The notes under the pieces were generated by a model. The model searched no databases. It saw nothing but the letters and a program-made list of their open reading frames with translations, and was not told where the DNA came from. A program made the translations under genes and the position numbers. Shown here in pieces: positions 37,441 to 48,901 of a stretch of 64,000 nucleotides of DNA. Origin of the DNA: Callorhinus ursinus (taxonomy: Eukaryota; Chordata; Mammalia; Carnivora; Otariidae); the NCBI RefSeq assembly GCF_003265705.1, contig NW_020312935.1, forward strand, positions 7,038,245 to 7,102,244. The letters run 5' to 3'. The first letter of the stretch is position 1, and each line of letters starts with the position of its first letter.

Positions 37441-37941
37441 CCAGTCTGAGAACTGTGTCATGGCCTTCCCCGTGGTTTATTTCTCCAGGCCTTTGGTTTC
37501 CTGTCTAGGGTGAAATTCATGCATCCACTGCTTGGGGGTGGTCCCAGGAGTTCATATACAGCTTGATGGGATCTTTCTCTTGAGATCTTTCCTTTTCATG
37601 GTCTCCTTGACACTTTCAAGTTCTGAGGGGTCTTCTGTCTATAAAGCTTGTTTAGTTTCTCTACTCAGTTTCATACTTCCCACCACTGCTTCTGATACAG
37701 AGAGAAAAAAACCAAGGGATTTCCTTCATACTCTTGGGACCACGGTTCTTCTGGTCAGAGAGGAAGCTTTCTGTATCTTGGAATTTTGCGTTTCTGCTTG
37801 TTTGGCTGCTGCCATCACGGCCATTGATGCTCTGGTGTGGTCTGGAGGCTGGGGTGGAAGAGAATGGTAAAAACAAAATCCCAGGGAATTATCCCATTCT
37901 TCCTTATCTGCAAGGGCTCTGTTTCTTGTTCCTTGGACTAG

Positions 37942-38250
37942 TGTATTAGTCACCTTGGGCTGCCATAACAAAATACCACAGCCTGGGTGGCCTGAACAGC
38001 CAGAATTTATTTTCTCACAGTTCTGGAGGCTAGAAGTCCAAGATAGAGGTGCCAACAAATTTGGTTTCTGGCGAGAGCTCTTTTCCTAGTTTGTCGAAGG
38101 CCACTTTCTCACTGTGTCTTTACATGACCTTTCCTCTGTGCACTTGTATAGAGAATGTAAATGAGCTATCTGATGTCTTATAAGGACACTAATCCTATTG
38201 GATGAGGGCCCCACCCTTATGACCTCATTTAACCTTAATTTAATTTAAAA
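37942..38250 (+). repeat. LTR-like interspersed repeat, copy A (truncated)
   Basis: Begins tgtattagtcaccttgggct and includes cacagttctggaggctagaa. It is the same family as the copies at 45.04 and 52.15 kb, with its end cut by two SINEs. The TGTATT start and AACA end of the complete copies look LTR-like. I cannot name the family with confidence. Confidence 0.6.
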
Positions 38251-38261
38251 TTTTTATTTGT

Positions 38262-38456
38262 ATTTTTTAAAGATTTTATTTATTTATTTGACAGAGAAAG
38301 ACACAGCAAGAGAGGGAACACAAGCAGGGGGAGTGGGAGAGGGAGAAGCAGGCTTCCCGAGGAGCAGGGAGCCTGATGCGGCACTCAATCCCAGGACCCT
38401 GGGACCATGACCTGAGCCGAAGGCAGATGCTTAATGACTGAGCCATCCAGGTGCCC
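38262..38456 (-). mobile_element. Can-SINE, first of a pair at a reused site
   Basis: Flanked by taatttaatttaaaattttt on both sides. Confidence 0.95.
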
Positions 38457-38476
38457 TAATTTAATTTAAAATTTTT

Positions 38477-38675
38477 AAAAGATTTTTTAAAATTTTTATT
38501 TATTTGACAAAGACATATAGAGAGAGCACAAATAGGCAGAGTGGCAGGCAGAAGGAGAGGAGAAGCAGGCTCTCTGCTGAGCAGGGAGCCCGACGCAGGG
38601 CTAGATCCCAGGAGCCTGGGATCATGACCTGAGCCAAAGGCAGCCGCTTAACCAAATGAGCCACCCAGGCGCCCA
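38477..38675 (-). mobile_element. Can-SINE, second of a pair
   Basis: Inserted just after the second copy of taatttaatttaaaattttt. Variant body caaataggcagagtggcagg. Confidence 0.93.
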
Positions 38676-38699
38676 CCCTTAATTTTTTTATTTTTTATT

Positions 38700-38828
38700 T
38701 TTTTTTAAGTAGGCTTCATGCTTGTCGTGGAGCCCAATGTAGGGCTTGATCTTGTGACCCTGAGATCATGACTCGAGCCGAAACCAAGAGTTGATCATTC
38801 AACCAACTGCACCACCCAGGCACTCCCC
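38700..38828 (-). mobile_element. Can-SINE, short form
   Basis: T-rich start then taggcttcatgcttgtcgtg. Lacks the GA-rich body. Confidence 0.8.
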
Positions 38829-38832
38829 CCAT

Positions 38833-38983
38833 TTTTTTAAAAAAGATGTATTTGTTTTGGGGGGTTGCAGAGGGAGAGTCAGCGTGGAGCACGACGTGGG
38901 GCTCAGTCTCAGGATCCTGAGATCATGACCTGAGCTGAAACCAAGAGTAGGATGCTCAACCACCTGTATCACCCAGGCGCCCC
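38833..38983 (-). mobile_element. Can-SINE, short older copy
   Basis: Diverged, with gagatcatgacctgagctga and a truncated body. Confidence 0.88.
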
Positions 38984-41082
38984 TGCCTTGTTGTCTTCTA
39001 ATATCCAGGTAGCATTTGATGTTTGGCTTTGTTCTCATGTCAGTAACATCTTTGTGCTGTTTCTCGTGCTCTGAAAACTCTGGGAATTTTCTCTTTATCT
39101 TTCAAGTTCCTGTATTTTACCAAGCAATGTGGACTTTATTTTCCATATCACTAACTGTCCATTCTACTAGTCAACCCTCCTGTTAAATTTTAAAATCTTT
39201 TTCATAATCCCACCAACTCCTCCCCCACTAAGAACTGTTGTTAGCTTATCGTCCTCCTTACGATTTTTGTTTTAGGCACACAGTATCCATCTTTACTCTG
39301 AATGTACTAGTTAGGATTTTTCAGAATCTGCATTTTGATCAGATCCATAGGTGATACATTCCCTACTCCTAGCAGATATTCACCTGATGTAGTTTTGCTC
39401 CAAAGGGGCATCTTCCTGAAGTCTCTGATGACCACAGCCCTGTCCCAGGATCCCTGGCTCAGCATGACAGGTGGTTACATCGTTATGTTCCAGCCCCAGC
39501 CCAGGCCCACTGCATGCCTTCTCTGTCTGGATGTGGAGAACTGCCTGCTCAGAGAGCTGCCTCCAGGGATTGAGACGAATGGCCACACAGAGGAGTTCAG
39601 CAAGGTCTACCCCGTTCCGTGAGATTCTGAACACAGTTCTGTTTAGCTTACATTTTTAGATAAAATTTACATATGATGAAATACACAGGTGTTGAGTATA
39701 CAGTTGAATGCTTGGACAGATGTATATACCTGTGACTACTCCCCCCAGTGAAAATAAAGAACTTTCTCATACCCTCATGCCCCTTTGTAAACAGTCCTCA
39801 CACTCCTCTTGAAGCAAAGAGTGTGTCCATTTCTTTCCCTGTATTTTTCTCTGTTCTTGAACTTCTTAGAAATAGAATCATAGGGTATGTCCTTCTCTTG
39901 CGTCTGCCTTCTTTCACTCAACATGGTGTGAGAGTCGTTGTTATGAATCTTTTATTTTTATCATTATTCATTATCATGTTGTATCATTCTTTTTTATTGC
40001 TGAGTAGTATTCCGTTTTGTGAATGTAGCACAGTTTAATTTATCTCCTTTTGAAGATTTAGGCTCTTTTTTTACCTTTTGGCTATTATGAACATTCTAAT
40101 ACACCGTTCCTCTTGGCTCAATACCTAGGAGAGGAATTTCGGGTCACATGGCAGGATAGCCTGCACTTTTGAGTTTTTCTCTACAAGGTACCTCCCTCTA
40201 GTTGCTCCCACTTTCGGTAGAGTTATGCCGCATCCTGCCCAGCCTGCATGGGCTTCCCCCCCCCAACCTCGCCGAACACCAGGCTACAGCCTCTTTCCAG
40301 CCTCACTTGCTGCTCTGTAGCAGCCGAGTATGTGCTCTCCCGGCAGAGGTGGACCCTTCCACTTGGGCGGGAACTGTGGCTCCAGGGCCCAGCTGAGCCT
40401 GGCTCAGGGCTTATGCTCAGGTCCTCACTGAGGGAGACACTGCAGGTCCCAGAGGGCTGGCTGGAGTCCCCTCGGTTCTTCCTGTGCCCATCCTGCCTGG
40501 CCCATGCACCAGCCTGACTCTGGCTCTCGGAGGCCCTGAGCCCTGAGGGGATGAGACCACCTCTTTGCCCTCTTCCTGAGTGCACCTCACACGAGGACCA
40601 AGGCTAAACTGCAAAGTAAGAGTAAGGAAGGCCAACAACCGATTTTTCTCATAGGGACTACCTGGATGCTTAAAAAAAAAATAGAAAATAAAAATATCAA
40701 TAGGAACAAAATGTTCATTTTGTTTTGCAGTCTCTGGTTCTCCTCTGGCCCTTTTGGCTGATCACTGTTGACACAGCCGGTGTCACCCACACTGCTGGTC
40801 CCCCAAACCTCGTGTGCCCTGTGGCCGGCAGGTGCCCCAAGAGGCCCAGCTCTGGTCTTGCCCTCTGCACCAAAACACTCAGTACTGTTTGTTGAATGAA
40901 CAAAATAATGTTTACGTCAACTCTAAGCTTTAAAATCCATTTAAAGAGGAATTTCTTTTCCAAGGAAAGGTGGTTATTAGGATGGAAAGGAAAACCATTC
41001 TAGAGAGAAGACAAGACGGACAGTGGACATATGTTTTGTGGTAAAACACGCTGTCGCTCTGACAGCCAGACTCTCCTTCCCA

Positions 41083-41298
41083 TCATTTCTTGCCTCCCTT
41101 TCCTTTATCCTTGGGCTTTTCTCCTGCCTTTTCTGGTACATTTTCCGGTGGCTTTTCTCCTTCCTTTGGCTTGTCTAACTTTTGCTCCTTTCCTGCAGGG
41201 GGAATCAGCACATTCCTTTTGACTCTCTTGCCTTTGAAATGTTTTCTTTGAAGACATATATCGATTAAGGCGAAAAGTCCAGCCACGCCAATAAGGAT
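41083..41298 (-). CDS. CMTM2: CMTM2 coding exon 4 (fourth membrane segment, Lys/Pro tail)
   Basis: 71 codons and a stop. ILIGVAGLFALIDICLQRKH closes the MARVEL domain. The tail then runs through NVLIPPAGKEQKLDKPKEG and a lysine/proline/glutamate-rich stretch to GKGGKK. Human CMTM2 likewise ends in a Lys/Pro-rich tail. The acceptor is preceded by a T-rich tract on the coding strand. Confidence 0.95.
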   Translation of the reverse strand: MLIGVAGLFALIDICLQRKHFKGKRVKRNVLIPPAGKEQKLDKPKEGEKPPENVPEKAGEKPKDKGKGGKK

Positions 41299-41725
41299 CT
41301 GGAAAACAAAAGAATGAACTTTTGCTTTTCATTCCAAAGCAGGCAGTCTCTCCTTGTTTCTAATTCGTCAGCAGGTGCCAGTTAACACATCCCTTGGTTC
41401 CCCCAGACGTCCAGACCCGACACTCCGACTTTGCCCCTCCCCCAACCTCAGCATCCCTCTCTTAAAACCCAGCCTGGGTGTGGCCCATTGCCTTGGGGAT
41501 CAAGGCAGCTAGGAGGAGGAAGCCCTTAGCTCAGCTGGCTCCCTGGACAGCATCTTTATTTAAGTGGCTTCTTCATTGGGAACATTGACCAGCTTTACTT
41601 TTAAACTTTGCACGGGTCCCAAGATTTTGCGAAAAGAAAAGAAGCCCTTTCCTTAAGTCAGGGGAAAACACCCATTCTCCAGAAGAGGTGATTTCTGAGC
41701 AAATAAAGTTCCCAACACGACTCAC

Positions 41726-41827
41726 CACAGCAATGAAGTAGTGCATGGGCATGGTCTGTCGGCTTCTCACAGCTATGACTACAGCCCCCACAAGGAAGAT
41801 GAAGGCGAACAGGTCATTGAGAAGGTC
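41726..41827 (-). CDS. CMTM2: CMTM2 coding exon 3 (third membrane segment)
   Basis: 34 codons after a cag acceptor: DLLNDLFAFIFLVGAVVIAV then RSRQTMPMHYFIAV, donor gtgagt, phase 0. This is the family's D-L-x-N exon. It is separated from exon 2 by the repeat-filled 15.7-kb intron. Confidence 0.95.
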
Positions 41828-41949
41828 CTGAAAGCGTGGGAGATGGGAGAGTCGGTCACAACCAGAACCAAACCCCCATCAACACCCAGCCCGGCATCGC
41901 TTCCTCCAGAGGAGATGGTTTCCAAACTTCTGCCTAATTTTGTGTTTTT

Positions 41950-42146
41950 GTTTTGTTTTAAGATTTTATTTATTTATTTGACAGAGAAAGACACAACGAG
42001 AGAGGGAACACAAGCAGGGGGAGTGGGAGAGGGAGAAGCAGGCTTCCCGCGGAGCAGGGAGCCCGATGCGGGGCTCCATCCCAGGACCCCGGGATCATGA
42101 CCTGAGCCGAAGGCAGACGCTTAACGACTGAGCCACCCAGGCACCC
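41950..42146 (-). mobile_element. Can-SINE in CMTM2 intron 2, near exon 3
   Basis: Perfect flanks ccaaacttctgcctaatttt (41,922 and 42,146). Recent. Confidence 0.97.
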
Positions 42147-43093
42147 CAAACTTCTGCCTAATTTTAAAAATATATATATGAAGATAAATATACATCAGCT
42201 GGGTGGACATGTTCTGGTTCCCAGGGCTGGGCTCTTTGTGTTGAGACCCAAAGCTCAGGCTGCTTAACTGCCTTCATGGGCCCCCTCTGCTGCCATCTCC
42301 TCTGAAATCACACATTTAGTGGCTAATTGTTTCTTTCTTTTTTTTTTTCCTCTAATACTCATTTAAGTAAATGCACAACTGTTCAACTTAATGGTGAGTA
42401 CAACCCTCCATCATCTTTCTACTGTCAGGGCCAGCTCCCCTCTCTGGATCCAGAGTGGGCTGTATCGCTGGCAGGAGGCTCTGTTGGATTCTGGCCTCTC
42501 TGCTTGGGAGCCCGGCAGCTGCCTCCTCCACCCCTGCCCCCACCCCCCTCCTGCCTTACTTCCTAGACACTCCCCTCTTTGCAAGGCCACACCACCTCCT
42601 CCATCATCATCCTCCCTTTCTATCCCTTCTGGCCTCAATCTTAACCTTGCCCCATACTTATTTCCTTTACCTTCCTGAAAATGTCCAGATGTTTCCAGCT
42701 TGGGCAGAGGGCTGCTTTCCCTGCAGGTACCATGCACGGCCACTCCCTGGCATAGCCAAGCTTAGAGTTGGCCAAAGCATGGCCCTTGCAAGCCAGCTTC
42801 CTCCACCATCACTCGTGCGGTGATGGTAGCCCAGCCTGTGCACTCTCTTCATCATGTGGGCAACAGCTGACTCGGCAGCCCTGGACGAGGCCCGCCCTTT
42901 CCCCTTGGTTTCCGCGATGCAGTTTTTCTGTTAATTGTCCTTCCCTGGCTACTTGTTGTGGGCCTTTTCTTTTCTTTTTCAGGGTTTTGAATTTTAATAC
43001 ATTTCAAACATACTATCCCCACTCCCACTTCCAGCAGCCATGAACCACTGAGTTTGAAGATGTTAACATCTTGCAATATTTGCTTAGAGCACT

Positions 43094-43116
43094 AAAAAAA
43101 AAAAAAAAAAAAAAAA
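43094..43116. repeat. A homopolymer
   Basis: 23 consecutive A on the + strand in CMTM2 intron 2. Confidence 0.95.
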
Positions 43117-43320
43117 GCCAGAAGTAAAACTTTGTGGAGCCACAGGGTCACCCTTTCGTGCCTCTCACTCAGAGGCAGACACACACATTGGAGCTAATGG
43201 GTACTTTTCCCAAGAGTGTATTCATATTTTCCTCCATATTATATATTCACAAACAGTATGTACTATTTTATGTGTTTTGCAAATTTAAATTTAAATAAAA
43301 GATATCTTCTAGCATTGGCT

Positions 43321-43532
43321 TTTTAAAAAAAAGATTTTATATATTTATTCATTTAGAGAGAGCATGTGCATGCACAGGGAGGGGGACAGGAAGGGAGAAG
43401 AGGGAGAGTATCTCAAACAGATTCTGTGCTGAGTGTGGAGCCTGACATGGGGCTTGATCTTGCAACCCTGAGATCATGACCTGAGCTGAAATCGAGTCAA
43501 TTCCTTAACTGACTGAGCTACCCAGGTGTCCC
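43321..43532 (-). mobile_element. Can-SINE, older copy, first of a pair
   Basis: Flanked by agcattgg-like target copies at 43,312 and 43,532. Confidence 0.92.
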
Positions 43533-43545
43533 AGCATTGTTTTGT

Positions 43546-43721
43546 TTTTTTTTTTTTAAAGATTTTATTTATTTATTTGAGAGGGAGAGAGAGAGCACAA
43601 GAGCAGGGGGAGGGAGAAGCAGACTCCCTGCTGAGCAGGGAGCTGGATGCTGGTCTTCATCCCAGGATGCTGTGATCATGACCAGATGCTTAACTGACTG
43701 AGCCACCCAGGCCCCGCCCCC
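43546..43721 (-). mobile_element. Can-SINE, second of a pair
   Basis: Followed by agtattggctttttaaac, a near copy of the target before the first SINE. Its tRNA-like end is altered (gccccgccc). Confidence 0.92.
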
Positions 43722-43928
43722 AGTATTGGCTTTTTAAACTTAACAAAGTTTGTGAGATTTATCAATTTTGAGAAATACATATTGAATTCATAAATTTTAA
43801 CTGATGTATGCTATGAATAAACCAAACTAGAGACATTAGGTTGTTTCTACCTTTTAGGAAATTATTATTACAAACCCTGCTGCGGTGAAAACGCTTGTCT
43901 GTGTCTTCTGTACATATTTCCTCCTGGT

Positions 43929-44817
43929 AGGAATCAATAATCAAAAATCTCCCAGGGGCACCTGGGTGACTCAGTCGGTTAAGCGTCTGCCTTCAGCCCA
44001 GGTCATGATCCCGGGGTCCTGGGATCGAGTGCCGCATGGGGCTCCTTGCTCAGCGGGGAGCCTGCTTCTCCCTCTCCCTCTGCTTGCCGCTCCCCCTGCT
44101 AGTGTTCTCTCTGTCTCTCACAAATAAATAAAATCTTAAAAAGAAAATCTCCTAATTAAGAAAAGCCCAGAACCAGATGGCTTTACTGGTGAATTTTACC
44201 AAACATCTAAAGGAGAATTAACACCAATCCTCAAGCTCTTCCAAAAAATCAAAGAGGAGGGAACCACTCCCAAACTCATTTTATAAAACCATCATTTTCC
44301 TGATACCAAAACCAGAAAAGGACACTACTGGAAAAGAAAATTTCAGGCCAATCCCTGATGGATAGTAATACAAAAAATCTCAGTAAAATGCCAGCAAACC
44401 AAATTTAGCAGCACATTAAAAGGATCGTTCACCATGATCTAGTAGGATTTATCCTTGGGAGGCAGGGATGTTTTAAACATATGCAAATCAATCAGTGTGG
44501 TAGGTCACATTAGTACAATGAGAGAAAAGAATCATATGATCACCTTAATAGACAAAGAAAAAAGCATTTGACAAAATTCAATATCCATCCATGATAAAAA
44601 CTCTTAACAAATTAGGCATAGAAGGAACATACCTCAACATAATAAAGACCATACATGACAAGCCCACAGCTAACATCATATTCAATGGTGGAAGGTTGAA
44701 AGCTTTTCCTCTAAGATCAGGCACAAGACAAGAGGGACCACTCTCACCAATCCTATTCAACAGAGTGTGGGAAATCCTGGGTAGAGCAGTCAGACAAGAA
44801 GAAATAAAAGGTATCAT
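43929..44817 (+). mobile_element. Sense L1 ORF2 fragment with reverse-transcriptase sequence
   Basis: The + strand conceptual translation shows L1 ORF2 reverse-transcriptase features in broken frames: [10 protein letters not shown], then [20 protein letters not shown], then [19 protein letters not shown]. Internal stops and frame changes make it dead. A Can-SINE at 43,955-44,143 interrupts its 5' part. Confidence 0.9.
43955..44143 (+). mobile_element. Can-SINE in sense L1
   Basis: Interrupts L1 ORF2. Flanks (a)aaatctcc on both sides. Confidence 0.95.
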
Positions 44818-45040
44818 CATATCCCTGATCTCATTTTTCTACTGGTTTTAAAATTTTTCTTTATGATGGCTCCTGTTGTAAAGTTTTAATGTGATACATA
44901 GTTTCTCCCTCTCTCTCGCTCACACACACATTCCCAAGAACATTTATTAAATATTCAGTTCATTTGGTTTATAATGGCCACCTCTGTTATATACCAAGTT
45001 GTCATATGTATGTAGGTCTGTTTCTGAGTTCTTTTATTCC

Positions 45041-45476
45041 TGTATTCGTTTTCTCAGGCGACCTTAGCAAAATACCACAGACTGGGTGGCTTAGACAACA
45101 GGCATTTATTTTCTCATTGTTCTGGAGGCTGGATGTCCATGATCAAGGTGCCAGCATATTCAGTTTCTGGTGAGGGCTCTCTTCCTGGTTTGCAGACGGC
45201 TGCCTTCTTGCTAGGTCCCCACATGGCCTTTCCATGGTGTGCACAGTGGCACAGGGAGGAGGCAGGGGGAGAGGGAGGGAGGAGAGGAAGAGGGAGAGAG
45301 AGAATGCTCTGTTGTCTTTTCTTATAGGGACACTAATCCTATTGGATCCGGGTCCCACTCTTACGATTTCATTTCATCCTAAGTACTAGTCTAGAGGCCC
45401 CATCTGCAAGCTTAGTCACTCTGGAGGTTAGATTTCAGCCTATACATTTTGGGAGTACACATTCAGACCATAACAA
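45041..45476 (+). repeat. LTR-like interspersed repeat, copy B
   Basis: Starts tgtattcgttttctcaggcg, has ttctggaggctggatgtcca and a purine-rich insert near 45.25 kb, and ends attcagaccataaca. Same orientation as copies A and C. Confidence 0.65.
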
Positions 45477-45479
45477 TTC

Positions 45480-46500
45480 CATTAGTCTTTTTGTCAATCC
45501 CTGAGCTAATACCAAAGCTTTATAGTAATTCCAATATCTTGTTGGGTGAGTCCATCCTTGTAAGAATTTTAGAATCACCTTGTAAAGTTCTAGGAACAAC
45601 CTCCGTCAGGTTGAAATTTCTACTTAATTTATAGATTACTGTGGAATAAAACGAATATCATCTTTATGATAGCAGTTCTTCAGATCTGTGAATGTGGTGT
45701 ATTTTTCCATTTATGTAGAGTTTTCTTATGTCTATTAATAAATTATGATCTCTGTGTAAAGTCTTACACATCTTTGAACAGGTTTATTCTAAGTTTCTTC
45801 TGGTTTCTGTTGCTGTTTTAAATGGTTTCTTTGAAAAGTCACATTTTCTCATTGTTCATTGCTGGTATTCTGGAACGATAGTGTGTTGGTCTCTGGTTGT
45901 CCTGTGGCACTCAAGCAGTTCTGGTAATTTCACTGTAGATTCTTTTAGATTCTCTATGTGGAGAATCATATTATCTGTGAATGATTCTAGTTTTTTTTCC
46001 CCCTTCCCAATTCATTCACTTTTTGTTTTTCTTGTTACACTGTGACTAATTTAAGATCTCCAGCACAGTGCTGTACAGAAGGAGGGGTAGTAGGCATTGC
46101 TAAGGAAATGCTTCTAAAGTTTTACCATGAAACACAATGGTTATTGTTGGTTTGGGTAGGTACTTATTAAGATAAAGATGTTCTCTTTTAAAGTAGTTTG
46201 CTAAGAGTTTCCTAAAAATTAGTATTGAATATTAGTTTTTCTGAAGCCCGTGAGATGACATGGTTTTCTCCTTTAGATACAAGATTGTAAATCAATAGAA
46301 TTTTGCAGACTAAACCATCTTTGCATTCCTGACACATACCCTGCTTGATCATGATGTATTGCTTCCTTATATATTGCTTGAATCAGTTTGCTTATGTTTT
46401 ATTGAGGATTTTTATAGCCACATTCAGATAAGCTATATATACTATATTATATATATACTTTACTTTCCTTATAATGTCTGGTTTTAAGATCAAAAGCCTA
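45480..46500 (-). mobile_element. Antisense L1 ORF2 C-terminal segment
   Basis: Reversed L1 ORF2 phrases such as cagttcttcagatctgtgaa and ccatttatgtagagttttct. No open frame. Confidence 0.65.
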
Positions 46501-46647
46501 TTAGATAATACAGCATATTATCAGGCCTTTAAAAAGAGAGAAGAAAAAAGGGACAGACCAATGAAACTGATTGTAAAGTCTAGAAATAAACCCTGCATTT
46601 GGGATTTTAACATTTAACAAAAATGCCAATTAAAATCAGTGGGGAGG

Positions 46648-46840
46648 GGGTGCCTGGGTGGCTCAGTCATTATGTGTCTGCCTTCGGCTCCAGTCATGAT
46701 CCTAGGGTCCTGGGATCGAGCCCCGCATCAGGCTCCCTGCTCAGTGGGAGGCCTGCTTCTCCCTCTCCCACTCCCCCTGCTTGTGTTCCCTCTCTTGCTG
46801 TCTTTCTGTCAGATAAATAAATAAAATCTTTAAAAAAAAA
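46648..46840 (+). mobile_element. Can-SINE, first of a pair at a reused site
   Basis: Flanks aaaatcagtgggga at about 46,633 and 46,838. Confidence 0.95.
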
Positions 46841-46851
46841 ATCAGTGGGGA

Positions 46852-47058
46852 GGGGCTCCTGCTTGGCCTAGTCAGTTAAGCATCTGCCTCTGGCTCAGGT
46901 CATGATCCCAGGGTTCTGGGATTGAACCCCATGTCAGGCTCCTTGCTCAATGGGGAGGCTACTTCTACTCCCTTCCCCTTGACCCTCCCCCCATTCATGC
47001 TCTCTCATTCTCTCTCTCACAGGCGCTCTCTCCCCTAAATAAATAAAATCTTAAAAAA
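46852..47058 (+). mobile_element. Can-SINE, second of a pair at a reused site
   Basis: Shares atcagtgggga with the previous element and is followed by a third copy near 47,062. Older, with an altered head (ggggctcctgcttggcctag). Confidence 0.93.
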
Positions 47059-47153
47059 TATAAAATCAGTGGGGAAAAGATATGCTATTTAATAAATGAA
47101 TAAATTGAGTGATAAGGTAGAACAACTGGATAGTCATCAGGATATAAAGCTAG

Positions 47154-47357
47154 AGGGGCACCTTGGTGGCTCAGTTGGTTAACTGACTCTTGATTTCAGG
47201 TCAGCTCATGATCTTGGGGTTGTGAGACTGAGCCCCATATCAGGCTCTGCACTCTGCTTAAGATTCTCTCTCACCCTCTCCCTTTGCCCCCTTCTGCCCC
47301 CCTTCCCCACACACCCACCCACTCACGTGTATGCCCTCTCTCTCTTAAAGAAAAAAA
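47154..47357 (+). mobile_element. Can-SINE
   Basis: Flanks atataaagct on both sides. Confidence 0.93.
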
Positions 47358-47412
47358 GAATATAAAGCTGAAGTCATGTTTCACACCATATACCAAAATG
47401 ACTCCAAATTAG

Positions 47413-47608
47413 TTTTTTTTAAAGATTTTATTTATTTATTTATTTGAGAGAGAGAGAGAATGAGAGAGAGAACATGGGGGGGAGGGTCAGAGGGAGAAGC
47501 AGACACCCTGCTGAGCAGGGAGCCTGATGCGGGACTCAATCCCAGGACTCCAGGATCATGACCTGAGCTGAAGGCAGTTGCTTAAGCAACTGAGCCACCC
47601 AGGCTCCC
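47413..47608 (-). mobile_element. Can-SINE
   Basis: Flanks caaaatgact(c/t)(c/t)aaatta. Opposite in orientation to the three SINEs before it. Confidence 0.95.
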
Positions 47609-47822
47609 AAAATGACTCTAAATTAACCAAAAGATTTGAATGTAAAAAGTGAAACAAGTGCCACATGAAAACATGGATGAATTTTTTATAACTTGTTTTT
47701 CTATTTCTTTTTGAGTCAATTTTATGTTATATTTTTTACAGGAAATTATTATCTAAACTTTCCAATTTATGGGCATAAAAATTCACATTTTCCCTGTAAT
47801 CTTTAAAAATATATTCTTGATC

Positions 47823-48018
47823 TTTTTTTTAAAAGATTTTATTTATTTATTTGAGAGTGAGGGAGAGAGAGCTTGAGTACAAGCACTGGGGGAGGGGCAG
47901 GGGGAGAAGGAGAAGCAGACTCCTTGTGGAGCAGGGATCCCGATGTGGGACCCAACCCCTGGGATCATGACCTGAGCAGAAGGCAGGTGCTTAACCAACT
48001 GAGCCACCCAGGTGCCCT
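47823..48018 (-). mobile_element. Can-SINE
   Basis: Flanks around ttgatcttt. Long perfect T/A start. Confidence 0.93.
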
Positions 48019-48498
48019 CTTTTTGATCTTTATACTAATATTTTTCTTTGTTCATTCTCTTTTTTCCCCCTTGGGATCCATCTACTTTATTCGTCTTTTT
48101 CAAAGAACTAGATATTTTGTTTTATTAGTCCTCACTATGGATCTTTGTTTCCTATTTCATTAGTTTTAGCTCTTATCTTTGGCATTGCCTTCTTAATTCC
48201 ATTGTTTTGTTCTGGTACCTTCTTATGACTATTAATTTTCAGTCTTTTCTAATTATATAGATTTGAATTTGAATAGTTTAGGGACATTCTACAGATAGGA
48301 TTTGTGAATACTACATAAATACCAAATCCTCATATGTTTGGGGAACACACTAGATTTCCCCCCAAACACTTGGGGATTGAGATAAATTTTACTGATTGAT
48401 TTCTAATTATATTACATTGAAATTAGAGAATATGTTCTGTATGATAATCAATTATTTGTTATTTATCTACATTTACTTTGTGATGTTATTGAGGATAA

Positions 48499-48684
48499 TT
48501 TTTTTAAGATTTTATTTATTTGAGAGAGAGAGAGAGACAGAGAGAGAGAGAGTGCATAAAGGAAGAGGGAGAAGCAGACTCCCCGCTGAGTAGAGAGCCC
48601 AATGCAGGGCTCCATCCCAGGACCCTGGGATTTATGACCTGAGCCGAAGGCAGACACGCAACCGACTGAGCCACCTAGGTGCCC
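48499..48684 (-). mobile_element. Can-SINE, first of a pair at a reused site
   Basis: Flanks tgaggataattttttt before and after. Confidence 0.95.
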
Positions 48685-48696
48685 TGAGGATAATTT

Positions 48697-48901
48697 TTTT
48701 ATTTAAAGATTTATTTACTTATTTGAGAGAGAGAGCCTGAGCAGGGGAAGGGGCAGAGGGGGAGGGGGAGGGGGAGCGTCTCAAGCAGTCTCCCCACTGA
48801 GTGCAGAGCCCAACATGGGGCTTGATCTCAGGAGCCTGAGATCACATCCTGAGTGAAAATCAAGAGTTGGACATTTAACCGACTGAGCCACCCAGGCGCC
48901 C
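48697..48901 (-). mobile_element. Can-SINE, second of a pair at a reused site
   Basis: Shares the tgaggataatttttt copy at 48,684 and is followed by tgaggttaattttta. Older body with gggg(g)a(g) repeats. Confidence 0.94.

Larger units (their letters stand above)
25240..41082. other. CMTM3-CMTM2 intergenic region
   Basis: About 16 kb between the CMTM3 promoter and the CMTM2 stop. An L2-like segment (25.6-26.1 kb) is followed by sense L1 3' pieces (26.47-27.75 kb), then by antisense L1 blocks broken by about 20 SINEs up to 39 kb, then by older L1-like sequence to 40.2 kb. The CMTM2 3' UTR must occupy some of 40-41 kb, but I could not identify a convincing poly(A) signal. No protein-coding gene was recognised. 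Confidence 0.75.
46520..47700 (+). mobile_element. Sense L1 ORF2 3' segment, interrupted by four SINEs
   Basis: Short islands of L1 ORF2-like sequence on the + strand (gacagaccaatgaaactga..., aaccaaaagatttgaatgta) survive between SINEs at 46.65, 46.85, 47.15 and 47.41 kb. No open frame remains. Confidence 0.65.

Noticed and set aside
39335..39622. A 95-codon + strand open frame in single-copy-looking DNA
   Set aside because: No family recognised, no splice context, and it neighbours old L1-like sequence. It could be a decayed repeat or a chance frame.
40230..40600. GC-richer block with overlapping frames on both strands
   Set aside because: No splice sites consistent with a CMTM2 exon and no recognisable product. 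It may belong to the CMTM2 3' UTR or intergenic DNA.
44591..44851. Reverse-transcriptase-like frame that might suggest an active element
   Set aside because: It is a short piece of a dead L1 ORF2 with frame breaks, missing both ends.
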